This document shows, one piece after another, positions 1 to 6,784 of a DNA stretch of 10,533 nucleotides. A program made the translations under genes and the position numbers. Under the pieces are notes generated by a model. The model was not told where the DNA came from. It searched no databases and saw only the letters and a list, made by a program, of their open reading frames with translations. Numbering within the stretch: position 1 is the stretch's first letter; every line of letters starts with the position of its first letter. This DNA is from an uncultured bacterium (lineage in GTDB: Bacteria; Cyanobacteriota; Vampirovibrionia; Gastranaerophilales; Gastranaerophilaceae): positions 1-10,533 of the forward strand of contig CASECH010000151.1 of the NCBI GenBank assembly GCA_949286405.1. The letters are read 5' to 3'.

Positions 1-55
1 TATAAACTCCTAAATAATAAACACTAAAAGAGACCATTAGGATGCAGAAAACGAC

Positions 56-82
56 CCACTCAGAAATGAGTGGTTTTTTTTT
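56..82 (+). terminator. Rho-independent terminator of an upstream plus-strand gene
   Basis: A perfect 7-bp stem (CCACTCA at 56-62, TGAGTGG at 67-73) is closed by a GAAA tetraloop (63-66) and followed directly by nine T residues (74-82). This is a textbook intrinsic terminator reading left to right. It must end a transcript whose gene lies before the window, because no convincing coding end is visible in bases 1-55. In the opposite direction the hairpin is followed only by a short, interrupted U tract, so it could at best weakly stop the leftward rsmG transcript. Confidence 0.85.
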
Positions 83-206
83 ATATAAATTATTCATAAA
101 CAGATTAATACAAATATATTCTTGTATCACAGAGAAAATTCAATGATTTTAGATTATATTTATGTATTCGAGATTTTGTTTGAATGTTTTTACAATTAAA
201 TTTTTG

Positions 207-803
207 TTAGTTTCTTGAAATTATTATTAAATTCCTTGTATGATTTTCTTCTAGTGGCAAATCATATTGTATAATTTCGGTTACTTTGGCATTATATTTT
301 TTTAGAATTTTTTGAGCTTCAGAAATTTCTTCTTGTGTTTTAATTGATTTGTATGCAATGAAGTAACCATTTTTTTCAAGTAATGGCATTGCGTATTCTG
401 TAATTGTCTTTAGAGGTGCTACTGCTCGTGAAGTTATTAAATTGAATTTTTGAGTTAGATTTTCAGCCCTTTCACATATTGGGAAAAGATTTTGGATATT
501 TAGTTCTTCTTTTAGTTGAGCAATAGCATTTATTTTTTTTCTTATGCTATCAAGAGCGTACACTTTAATTTCTGGGTAAGTAATTGCTATAGGTACAGCA
601 GGGAAGCCGCCTCCTGTTCCGATATCAAGTAAAGTTTCTCGTTTTGCGTTTGGGAATTTGGTAAAAAATTCTTCTATTGCAAGGCTATCAAATATATGTT
701 TTTCCCACAGAAATTTTTCATCATTCTTTGAGATAAGGTTTAGTTTAGAGTTTTGGTTTAAAAAAGCCTCAACATATTTGTTATAAAAATCTTTATTTTT
801 CAT
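207..803 (-). CDS. rsmG: 16S rRNA (guanine-N7) methyltransferase RsmG (GidB)
   Basis: RsmG is a SAM-dependent enzyme that methylates N7 of G527 (E. coli numbering) in the 530 loop of 16S rRNA. Loss of this modification gives low-level streptomycin resistance in several bacteria (family knowledge). The protein has the class I methyltransferase motif I LLDIGTGGGFPAVP near residues 58-71 (counted from the ATG), the acidic residue of motif II in YALDS, and the RsmG signature ITSRAVAPL near residues 123-131. Its length of 198 residues is normal. I start it at the ATG at 803 rather than the TTG two codons upstream (809), because the purine stretch GAAAGAA is correctly spaced only for the ATG. Even so, the Shine-Dalgarno is weak. 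The start overlaps the last 11 bases of the upstream TPR gene, so translation is probably coupled to it. The usual partner mnmG is not adjacent. Confidence 0.95.
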   Translation of the reverse strand: MKNKDFYNKYVEAFLNQNSKLNLISKNDEKFLWEKHIFDSLAIEEFFTKFPNAKRETLLDIGTGGGFPAVPIAITYPEIKVYALDSIRKKINAIAQLKEELNIQNLFPICERAENLTQKFNLITSRAVAPLKTITEYAMPLLEKNGYFIAYKSIKTQEEISEAQKILKKYNAKVTEIIQYDLPLEENHTRNLIIISRN

Positions 804-3243
804 AGTCAAATTCTTTCGCTAGAATATCAAAACTGCTTTCACCAATTCTCAGTTTGATATCACTGATTCTCATTTCTATTTTTAGTATATTATCTTTGCT
901 AAATGAATTTTTTGCAAGTTTGTAAGCCAGTATGTAGTGTTCCATTGCTTTTTTATTTTGTTTTTTGTTATAGTAAAAATCTCCCAGTGCAATGTCAGCT
1001 GATACTATGTAGAAAGGTTCTTTGAGCTCTAATGCGGAATGTTTTGCATCTTTCAAAAATTCCAAAGTTTTTTCAGAATTTTTTTTCATAAATATTTCTG
1101 CAAGTTTTATTGAAGATAAATAGATTCCATTGTAGTTAGAAGTTTTTTCATCAATTTTTAGAGCTTCTTGGTAATATCTTATTGCAAATTCTGTTTTATT
1201 GACTTCCTCATAAATGGCTGCAATATTCGTAAGAGCTGAAGAAAGATATGTATTGACTTTAGGGTTAGAGTCAATGTTTACACATTTTTTATAGAATTGT
1301 ACTGCTAACTCGGGTTTATCTTGTTCATCAAGCATAAGTGCATATTTGAAAAATAGTTCGGAAAGAATAGGTTTTTCAACAGTTAAATCCGCAATATCTA
1401 TTGCATGTTTATAATATTCAAAAGAGTCGATGGCGTTTGATTTTGCTTCTGAAATATTTGCAAGTAGTAAGTATGTCTTTACTTCTAATGTTTTGCTAAG
1501 TATTCCGCTATTGAGAATTTCATCAATCAGTTCTTTTGCTTTTTCATGTTTAAATGTAATATAGTATATATTAGCGAGTTCATATTTTGTTTCATTTATT
1601 TTTTCTAAATCACCGCTTGATTTGAAGAATTCAAGAGCAAGTTCATTGTATTTAAGAGAATTAAACCAGTCAGAAAGATTTTTGTATGCTTCTGCAAGTT
1701 TTGTGTATATGGTAGGTAAAAATGTATAATAATCATCGTCACTGTTTAATTCAAGTGCTCTGTTATAAATTACTATTACTTTTTTATATTCAAATAGTTG
1801 TTCCTTTTGTTTTGCAAGGTTTAATAGTTCAATTAGTTTGAGATTTTTAATTTCAGCTTGTTCTTTTTCTTTCTGTTCTTGTTTGTTTATGTATGTATTT
1901 ATTGAATGTGCTATTTTATTCATAATAGCTATCTCATTTTCTTCAGAATCAAATACAAATGAGATTTGTTTTAGTTTATTTTCTTTTTCATTTTTTACTT
2001 CAAAAGGAGTTTGTTCTTTTGTTTTTTGTTGTTGAGCTGTATTTTTTGTTTGGATTCCATATTCTATTATTTCTGCTCCTGAAACAGCTTTTGTGTTTAG
2101 GATCGGTTTTTTAGGAACAAACATATTATGATATTCTATTTCCTTTCTCATTGTTTGACGAGAAACTAGAATATCTCTTTCAAGTGGTTTTAGGGGAAGT
2201 TGTGTTGTGTATAATTCACTGCAAGATTTATGCAATTTTATTGCAATATTATCAGGGATTGAATTTTCTGCTATGACTTTGTAGTAGTCTTGAATGTATA
2301 TGCTTTCATCATCTTGTGTAAGCAGCATATTGTCTACAAAAAATTTAATTCTTTCCTCATTATATAAATTTAATGTTTTTATAAGATTTATATTAACTGG
2401 ATGACGCATTATTGTCAGAAATCTAAATAAATGACCGCTTACTGGGTCTACAAAGGATAGTGCTTCTCTTAAAATAAAATCATTGAAAGATGTAAGACTT
2501 TTAGTGAATCCTGCAAGGAAGTCTACAAGGGATAGTTTTCTAAGTGATATGATTTTTACAGCTAAAGATGTATAGAACCAATATCCTCTTGTGTGTTTGT
2601 ATAATTCATCAGATAACGGACCTATATTTTTAATGTCGTTTGCTCGTAAGTATTTTTCGAAAATTCCCTTTTCAAGTGCTAATATAGATATTTTTTTGTA
2701 TTCAATTTGGTTTTCAAAGTCATATAAATCAAATTTTCTTGCAGTAATAATAATTTTTATTTTTGAAAAGTTTGAAAGGTATTTAAAAAAATTTAAAATT
2801 TCCTGTTTGTTATCTTTTAGGACTTCTTCAAAAGAATTTATTACAATTACTATAGGTTTTTCAATTGTCTGAAAGTATGTATTAATTTTTTGCGTAAAAT
2901 TGTCTGATTTTAGCTTTGGGGGTTGAATAATATTTTGTGCACAGAGTTTTCTGAATGTTTCGAAAAAACTTAATAGGATATCATCCAAAATGCTTGTTTC
3001 AAAACAGTTATATGATATTACAATTGATTCCCCACTTAGATAGTTAAGTGCCTCTTTTACGACAGTGTTTTTCCCTGTGCCAGTAAATCCTGAAACTAGT
3101 AATAGAGGAGCTTTAGCTTTAAAAAAGTCTATAATTTGTTCTATTTGATCTACATTATTTTCAAGAAAGTATGGATTTATATTACTTTCACTTTTTAATA
3201 TTGTTTTTTTCTCTATGATGTCATCTACAAACTTGTATTCCAT
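793..3243 (-). CDS. STAND-like P-loop protein with C-terminal TPR repeats
   Basis: This large soluble protein (816 residues from the ATG at 3243) is not one I can name. Residues about 25-200 look like a P-loop NTPase of the STAND/AAA+ type. They contain a Walker A-like GFTGTGKNT at 52-60, a Walker B-like IVIVINSFEE at 131-140 and a sensor-like IIITAR at 164-169. A helical, perhaps winged-helix, part follows to about residue 340. Residues about 350-465 form a charged, glutamine- and lysine-rich linker. About 470-800 is a run of helical pairs of TPR type, with Y/A/L spacing as in FAIRYYQEALKID at 686-698. Such proteins usually act as nucleotide-dependent switches with TPRs as the sensing or binding arm (family knowledge); the ligand is unknown. 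Walker A has N instead of S/T after the lysine and Walker B has N instead of D, so hydrolysis may be weak or absent. There is no signal peptide or membrane segment. An in-frame GTG at 3300 would add 19 residues; neither start has a clear Shine-Dalgarno, and ATG is my choice. Confidence 0.8.
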   Translation of the reverse strand: MEYKFVDDIIEKKTILKSESNINPYFLENNVDQIEQIIDFFKAKAPLLLVSGFTGTGKNTVVKEALNYLSGESIVISYNCFETSILDDILLSFFETFRKLCAQNIIQPPKLKSDNFTQKINTYFQTIEKPIVIVINSFEEVLKDNKQEILNFFKYLSNFSKIKIIITARKFDLYDFENQIEYKKISILALEKGIFEKYLRANDIKNIGPLSDELYKHTRGYWFYTSLAVKIISLRKLSLVDFLAGFTKSLTSFNDFILREALSFVDPVSGHLFRFLTIMRHPVNINLIKTLNLYNEERIKFFVDNMLLTQDDESIYIQDYYKVIAENSIPDNIAIKLHKSCSELYTTQLPLKPLERDILVSRQTMRKEIEYHNMFVPKKPILNTKAVSGAEIIEYGIQTKNTAQQQKTKEQTPFEVKNEKENKLKQISFVFDSEENEIAIMNKIAHSINTYINKQEQKEKEQAEIKNLKLIELLNLAKQKEQLFEYKKVIVIYNRALELNSDDDYYTFLPTIYTKLAEAYKNLSDWFNSLKYNELALEFFKSSGDLEKINETKYELANIYYITFKHEKAKELIDEILNSGILSKTLEVKTYLLLANISEAKSNAIDSFEYYKHAIDIADLTVEKPILSELFFKYALMLDEQDKPELAVQFYKKCVNIDSNPKVNTYLSSALTNIAAIYEEVNKTEFAIRYYQEALKIDEKTSNYNGIYLSSIKLAEIFMKKNSEKTLEFLKDAKHSALELKEPFYIVSADIALGDFYYNKKQNKKAMEHYILAYKLAKNSFSKDNILKIEMRISDIKLRIGESSFDILAKEFDYEK

Positions 3244-3294
3244 ATAGTCAATATTAATAGATTTTTCGATTTTTTGCAAATAAAATTTAAATAA

Positions 3295-3323
3295 TTGCAC
3301 TTTAATTTTTTTGATAGTACAAT
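3295..3323 (+). promoter_or_regulatory. possible promoter of the plus-strand envelope operon
   Basis: TTGCAC (3295-3300) and TACAAT (3318-3323) are separated by exactly 17 bases. The -10 matches consensus at five of six positions; the -35 matches only in its TTG. Transcription would begin near 3330, leaving a leader of roughly 30 bases before the Shine-Dalgarno of the small membrane protein. The assignment rests on sequence pattern and on the position in a divergent intergenic region. AT-rich DNA yields such matches by chance fairly often. Confidence 0.4.
3314..3319 (-). promoter_or_regulatory. possible -10 element for the leftward TPR gene-rsmG unit
   Basis: Read on the minus strand, 3319 to 3314 is TACTAT, five of six matches to TATAAT, lying some 70 bases before the ATG at 3243. 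No convincing -35 hexamer is visible at the usual distance. A start of transcription here would leave almost no leader before the alternative GTG at 3300, which slightly favours the ATG at 3243. The element overlaps the proposed rightward -10, so the two units may compete for RNA polymerase. Confidence 0.3.
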
Positions 3324-3358
3324 ATTAGTGAACCAGTCTTGAATATTAGAGGGAACAT

Positions 3359-3463
3359 ATGGAATTTTTTAGAAAACATCAAAGAATAATTATAGGAATT
3401 ATTGCTGTTACTTTTATTGCTTGGACAGTAGGATTAATGATGTTACCTCTTGTAATAAAATAG
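3359..3463 (+). CDS. 34-residue single-span membrane microprotein
   Basis: A short open frame, MEFFRKHQRI followed by a hydrophobic stretch (IIIGIIAVTF through MLPLVI) and a final lysine, encodes 34 residues. The pattern is a positively charged N-terminus (RKHQR) and one membrane span of about 22-24 residues, suggesting an inner-membrane protein with its N-terminus in the cytoplasm. Translation is well supported: the leader has AGAGGGA five or so bases before the ATG, one of the best Shine-Dalgarno sites in the window. The gene stands first in the envelope operon, and its stop lies seven bases before the GTG of the murein hydrolase, inside that gene's ribosome-binding region. The RKH-plus-hydrophobic-plus-W pattern recalls the membrane anchor that opens PpiD/SurA-type periplasmic chaperones, but here no chaperone domain follows. 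It could be a standalone regulator or partner of the hydrolase, or a translated leader. I do not know its function. Confidence 0.65.
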   Translation: MEFFRKHQRIIIGIIAVTFIAWTVGLMMLPLVIK

Positions 3464-3470
3464 GGTAGTA

Positions 3471-4601
3471 GTGACTATAAATAAGATTTTAAAAAAAATA
3501 TTTATAATTTTTTTATCTGTACTGACAATATCTGTTTGCCAGTCACAGTCAGCTTCGTGTAATCAGTTGCATACTATTCAGAAAAAACAAAAAGCTGCTC
3601 ATGAGAAAGTTAAACGACTTAAAATCCTTGAACATCTTGAAAAAAATAAACTTTATAAAAACCAGCAGCGTCTTGAATCAGCTACTGCCAACTTAGAGTA
3701 TTCAAAGTCTCAATATTCTAATTTAGAGGCAAAGCTTTCTAAAATGGAAGCTGATTTAAGTAAATCTATTGCTGAATATAACCAAGCCAATGTTGATATG
3801 AAAAATAGAATAAGGCAAGTCTTTAAAAATCAACGTACGGGTATGTTTGACTTGATATTCAGTGCTAAAGATTTGAATTCATTGTTGGATGTTGTCTATT
3901 TTGAAAAGATAATATTGAAAAAAGATTATGCAAGAATGATGGCAGTAAAGGCAAAATCAGAACGTATTGCAAAGATGAAGCAAGATATCCAAGCTAGGAA
4001 AATGGAATTAGCTCAATCAATTGAGTCAATAAATTCTCAAAAAGCATATATAAAAAGTGCTATTGCTCAAAATCAGAGTATGATAAACAAGTATAAAACA
4101 GACAGAGCTACTTATGAAAGAGCAGAAAGAGAATTAGCAAGGCAGTCTGCAAGTATTCAAAATATGATAAATAGAAATAGAGGGTCTTCTACTGTGAGAA
4201 TTACGTCTACCGGTTTTATGAAACCGATAGGCGGTCGTATTACATCACCTTTTGGGTGGAGAACTCATCCTATATTTAACAGTAGGACTTTTCATTCTGG
4301 AGTTGACATAGCAGGACCTAATCGAGGTAGCATAAGAGCTTCAAATTCTGGTAAAGTTATTTATGCAGGATGGTATGGCGGTTACGGCAAAGTTGTTATT
4401 CTTGATCATGGAACAGTTAACGGTCGTCCTATTACAACGCTTTATGCCCACATGTCATCAATAAAGGCCAGACAAGGACAGTTTGTTCAAAAAGGAGAGG
4501 TGGTTGGCTATGAAGGCTCTACCGGATATAGCACAGGACCACATTGTCATTTTGAAGTAAGGGTTAATGGAAAACCTAATAATCCATTAAATTATATTTA
4601 A
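3471..4601 (+). CDS. PcsB/EnvC-like murein hydrolase, M23 (LytM) peptidase with coiled coil
   Basis: This is a secreted peptidoglycan endopeptidase that would cut peptide cross-links in the periplasm. Residues 1-28 form a Sec signal (charged KILKK, then a hydrophobic core). Cys23 lacks a proper lipobox (ISVC), so a lipoprotein is unlikely. Residues about 33-118 and 155-237 are long coiled coils. They flank a short segment (about 120-150, TGMFDLIFSAKDLNSLLDVV) like the central hinge of PcsB/CwlO/EnvC proteins, which FtsEX controls in other bacteria (family knowledge). The C-terminal LytM domain, about 250-376, keeps all the zinc and catalytic residues I can check: H275 and D279 (HSGVD), H327 (YAH), and H358/H360 (HCH). 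It should therefore be an active enzyme, unlike E. coli EnvC, whose domain is degenerate. The start is GTG, needed to include the signal peptide, with AGGG just upstream overlapping the previous gene's stop. It lies seven bases after the microprotein and 11 before the lptD-like gene. Confidence 0.9.
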   Translation: MTINKILKKIFIIFLSVLTISVCQSQSASCNQLHTIQKKQKAAHEKVKRLKILEHLEKNKLYKNQQRLESATANLEYSKSQYSNLEAKLSKMEADLSKSIAEYNQANVDMKNRIRQVFKNQRTGMFDLIFSAKDLNSLLDVVYFEKIILKKDYARMMAVKAKSERIAKMKQDIQARKMELAQSIESINSQKAYIKSAIAQNQSMINKYKTDRATYERAERELARQSASIQNMINRNRGSSTVRITSTGFMKPIGGRITSPFGWRTHPIFNSRTFHSGVDIAGPNRGSIRASNSGKVIYAGWYGGYGKVVILDHGTVNGRPITTLYAHMSSIKARQGQFVQKGEVVGYEGSTGYSTGPHCHFEVRVNGKPNNPLNYI

Positions 4602-4612
4602 GGTAGGGGAAA

Positions 4613-6784
4613 TTGAAAAAGAATCTTGTTTTAGTATTAATATCATTGTTATCATTAGCAAATCCGTCATTTGCTTCTAAAGAGCTGTTCAGTACTCCGC
4701 AAGATTTGGAAAATTTTCATGAGTATTTTTATGAGGCTCCTATAATACCAGGTCCAAATGTAACGTCTGATGATCCTCAAAATATGATAGGTCCAATAAA
4801 AAGCATGCCTTTGTTTAAAAAATGTCGTATAAAAATGACTAATTATTTTAGGACAAAGGATTTGAGGGACGCTGAAAAAATACTTGAGCAAGAAAAAAGA
4901 GAACATGAAAAGTTTTTGCAAGAGGAATCAGTTGATAGTAAAGTAATTGATAGTGCTTTGGGGATTGATTCTGCTGAGAATGTTGAGAATTCAGAGAAGA
5001 CAATCGAATTGGAAGGTAGCGTAAAAGAACAGGTTACAAGTAATGAAGCATTGCTTGATGCAGATATTGTTGATTTTGACAATGAAACAAATGACTTAAT
5101 TGCGACAGGAAAGCCTGTTTTGGTATTCCCTCCCCAAAAAGTTACATTAAAAGCAGATAAAATGGTCTATAACAGGGCTTCAAATATATTAAAAGCGTAT
5201 GGGAATGTTGAAGTAATTCGCGAAAATAATGTTGTCAAAGGTGATTTTATTCAAATAAACATGAATGAAGAAAATTCGTTTATGGAAAATGTTAATTCAA
5301 AGCATGCATATCTTACAGTGAGGGCTAGAACTGCTGATTATGAACAGGATAAAATTATTTTAAAAAATGGGAAATTACTTTCTGAAGAATCAAATATCAT
5401 AAATTTTCATACCCAAATGATTGGTGGAGATGTTTTTAATAACATGTTAGTTGCGGAGGGAGAAAGATCTTCTTTGGCGGATAAACTCGGAGAAGAATAT
5501 GGGGATACCGCAATAAAGATAAAAGCTAAAGATGTTTATGTAAATGCAAAAAAAGATCATGATGTCATTACATTAAAAAAAGCTTCAATTTTTTATGGTG
5601 ACAAAAAACTGTTTACGATACCATCTTTTACAGCTCATACTAATAAAAAGCAAGAATATTTTGAGGCAAGTTATCCTGAATTTGGTTCAAGAACTAAGAT
5701 TGGTATGTTTATAGGACCTGGTTTTGTTTTTGATGTTCCAAACGGTGCTATTGTAAAAGTTATGCCGATGTTAAATTACAAGGATAAAATTGGGTTTGGT
5801 GCAGGACTAAAATATCGTAGCGGTACAAATATGACAGAGTTTATGTATGGATCTGCAAATGATATATTTGTATTACGCGGAAAACAACAATTAGATGATA
5901 GATTGTATTTGCAATATGGTGCTAATTCATATCTTGATGATTGGTGGTTTGGGATGAGAATTCCGAAATATTCTGCGGAATTAGTTTATAAAGATAGAAT
6001 TTTGGTCCCTAATACTATTAAAGATGGATTAAGTTTGTCTTTTCAACACCGAGCATCATTTGGGTATATGCAAGATAATGACCAAAATAGATATGGTGAA
6101 AATATTCCGATTGGGAATATAGGAACTACTCGTACTCGTTACATGGCAGAGATTGCACAAAATTTGTATAATTATTCAAGGCCAAAGGATGCTATTTTAT
6201 TCAATGTTGATGCTGTATTACAAGGTAGTGCTGCTTTGTACGGTACAGGTGATACTCAGTTTGTAGGTCGAATAGGTCCTAGAATTCATACTCAGTATAA
6301 ACGTTGGATGCAGGAGTTAGGATATTTTGCCTCTGCTTTTCAAGATGGAACTCCAATGCCTGTATATGATGCTTATCGTTATGGACACTCAAATGTGTAC
6401 CTAAGAGAAGCTTTTCGTGTAAATAAGTATTTGACGCTTGCTTGGGCAGGTTCATTGACTCTTACGGATGATTCTATTAACGGAAAGTTATTCCAAGAGA
6501 ATTCTTTTATACTATTATTCGGACCTGATGATTTAAAGTTTAGTATAGGTTATGACGTTGTGCGTGGTCAGACTTATTTTTCTGTGAATGTGTATATGGA
6601 CACGAAAAATTCTTCTTTAGAGTATGACAAAATGGAGATAAAAAATCCTGATAAATTAGCTAACAGCAATAAAAAGACTGAAAAATTAGTTGATTTTGAG
6701 GAAAAAGATCAGATAAATACTCCTGTTAAGAAAATTTATGCAGAAGTAATAGATATAGAAGATCCGGATAGGGAAGAAATATAA
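4613..6784 (+). CDS. lptD: LptD-like LPS-assembly outer-membrane protein
   Basis: The protein likely receives lipopolysaccharide from the periplasmic Lpt bridge and inserts it into the outer leaflet. Residues 1-21 form a signal peptide ending in SFA. Residues about 84-160 are a strongly charged, acidic, probably helical spacer. Residues about 176-350 are an OstA/LptA-type jelly roll (VTLKADKMVYNRASNILKAYG at its start shows the typical KAD...Y......GNV pattern). Residues about 355-663 have alternating strands rich in Y, W, F and G, typical of a beta-barrel (for example DDWWFGMRIPKYSAELVYK). At 723 residues it is near the usual LptD size. It departs from the E. coli protein in having a single cysteine (C71), so the inter-domain disulfides are absent. 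It also has about 60 charged residues after the last strand. The start is TTG with GGTAGGGGA upstream. It overlaps the aldolase gene by one base (TAATG). The LptD name is by domain pattern, as no closely matching stretch is recognised. Confidence 0.72.
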   Translation: MKKNLVLVLISLLSLANPSFASKELFSTPQDLENFHEYFYEAPIIPGPNVTSDDPQNMIGPIKSMPLFKKCRIKMTNYFRTKDLRDAEKILEQEKREHEKFLQEESVDSKVIDSALGIDSAENVENSEKTIELEGSVKEQVTSNEALLDADIVDFDNETNDLIATGKPVLVFPPQKVTLKADKMVYNRASNILKAYGNVEVIRENNVVKGDFIQINMNEENSFMENVNSKHAYLTVRARTADYEQDKIILKNGKLLSEESNIINFHTQMIGGDVFNNMLVAEGERSSLADKLGEEYGDTAIKIKAKDVYVNAKKDHDVITLKKASIFYGDKKLFTIPSFTAHTNKKQEYFEASYPEFGSRTKIGMFIGPGFVFDVPNGAIVKVMPMLNYKDKIGFGAGLKYRSGTNMTEFMYGSANDIFVLRGKQQLDDRLYLQYGANSYLDDWWFGMRIPKYSAELVYKDRILVPNTIKDGLSLSFQHRASFGYMQDNDQNRYGENIPIGNIGTTRTRYMAEIAQNLYNYSRPKDAILFNVDAVLQGSAALYGTGDTQFVGRIGPRIHTQYKRWMQELGYFASAFQDGTPMPVYDAYRYGHSNVYLREAFRVNKYLTLAWAGSLTLTDDSINGKLFQENSFILLFGPDDLKFSIGYDVVRGQTYFSVNVYMDTKNSSLEYDKMEIKNPDKLANSNKKTEKLVDFEEKDQINTPVKKIYAEVIDIEDPDREEI

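Noticed and set aside
42..146. Plus-strand 34-codon open frame preceded by AGG (ATG at 42)
   Set aside because: It runs straight through the strong terminator hairpin and its T-run, and its codons reflect that hairpin; no coding signature.
83..206. AT-rich stretch with a short inverted repeat TACAA...TTGTA
   Set aside because: Five-base stem in very AT-rich DNA with no T-run after it on the rsmG strand; expected by chance, so not called a terminator.
1838..2035. Plus-strand open frame antisense to the TPR gene, rich in F, S and C
   Set aside because: It is the complement of the lysine/glutamate-rich linker of the TPR protein; composition explained by that, with no Shine-Dalgarno or motif.
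2591..2872. Plus-strand open frame antisense to the P-loop domain
   Set aside because: Shadow of a well supported gene on the other strand; no recognisable protein features.
3463..3500. Programmed frameshift fusing the microprotein to the murein hydrolase
   Set aside because: The hydrolase has its own GTG, Shine-Dalgarno and signal peptide, and no slippery sequence with a following structure is evident at the microprotein stop.
3534..3560. Lipoprotein processing site at Cys23 of the M23 peptidase
   Set aside because: The residue before the cysteine is valine (ISVC), not the Ala/Gly/Ser expected of a lipobox, so an ordinary Sec signal is more likely.
4667..5082. Two minus-strand open frames within the 5' part of the lptD-like gene
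   Set aside because: Overlap a gene with signal peptide and jelly-roll domain on the plus strand; no independent support.
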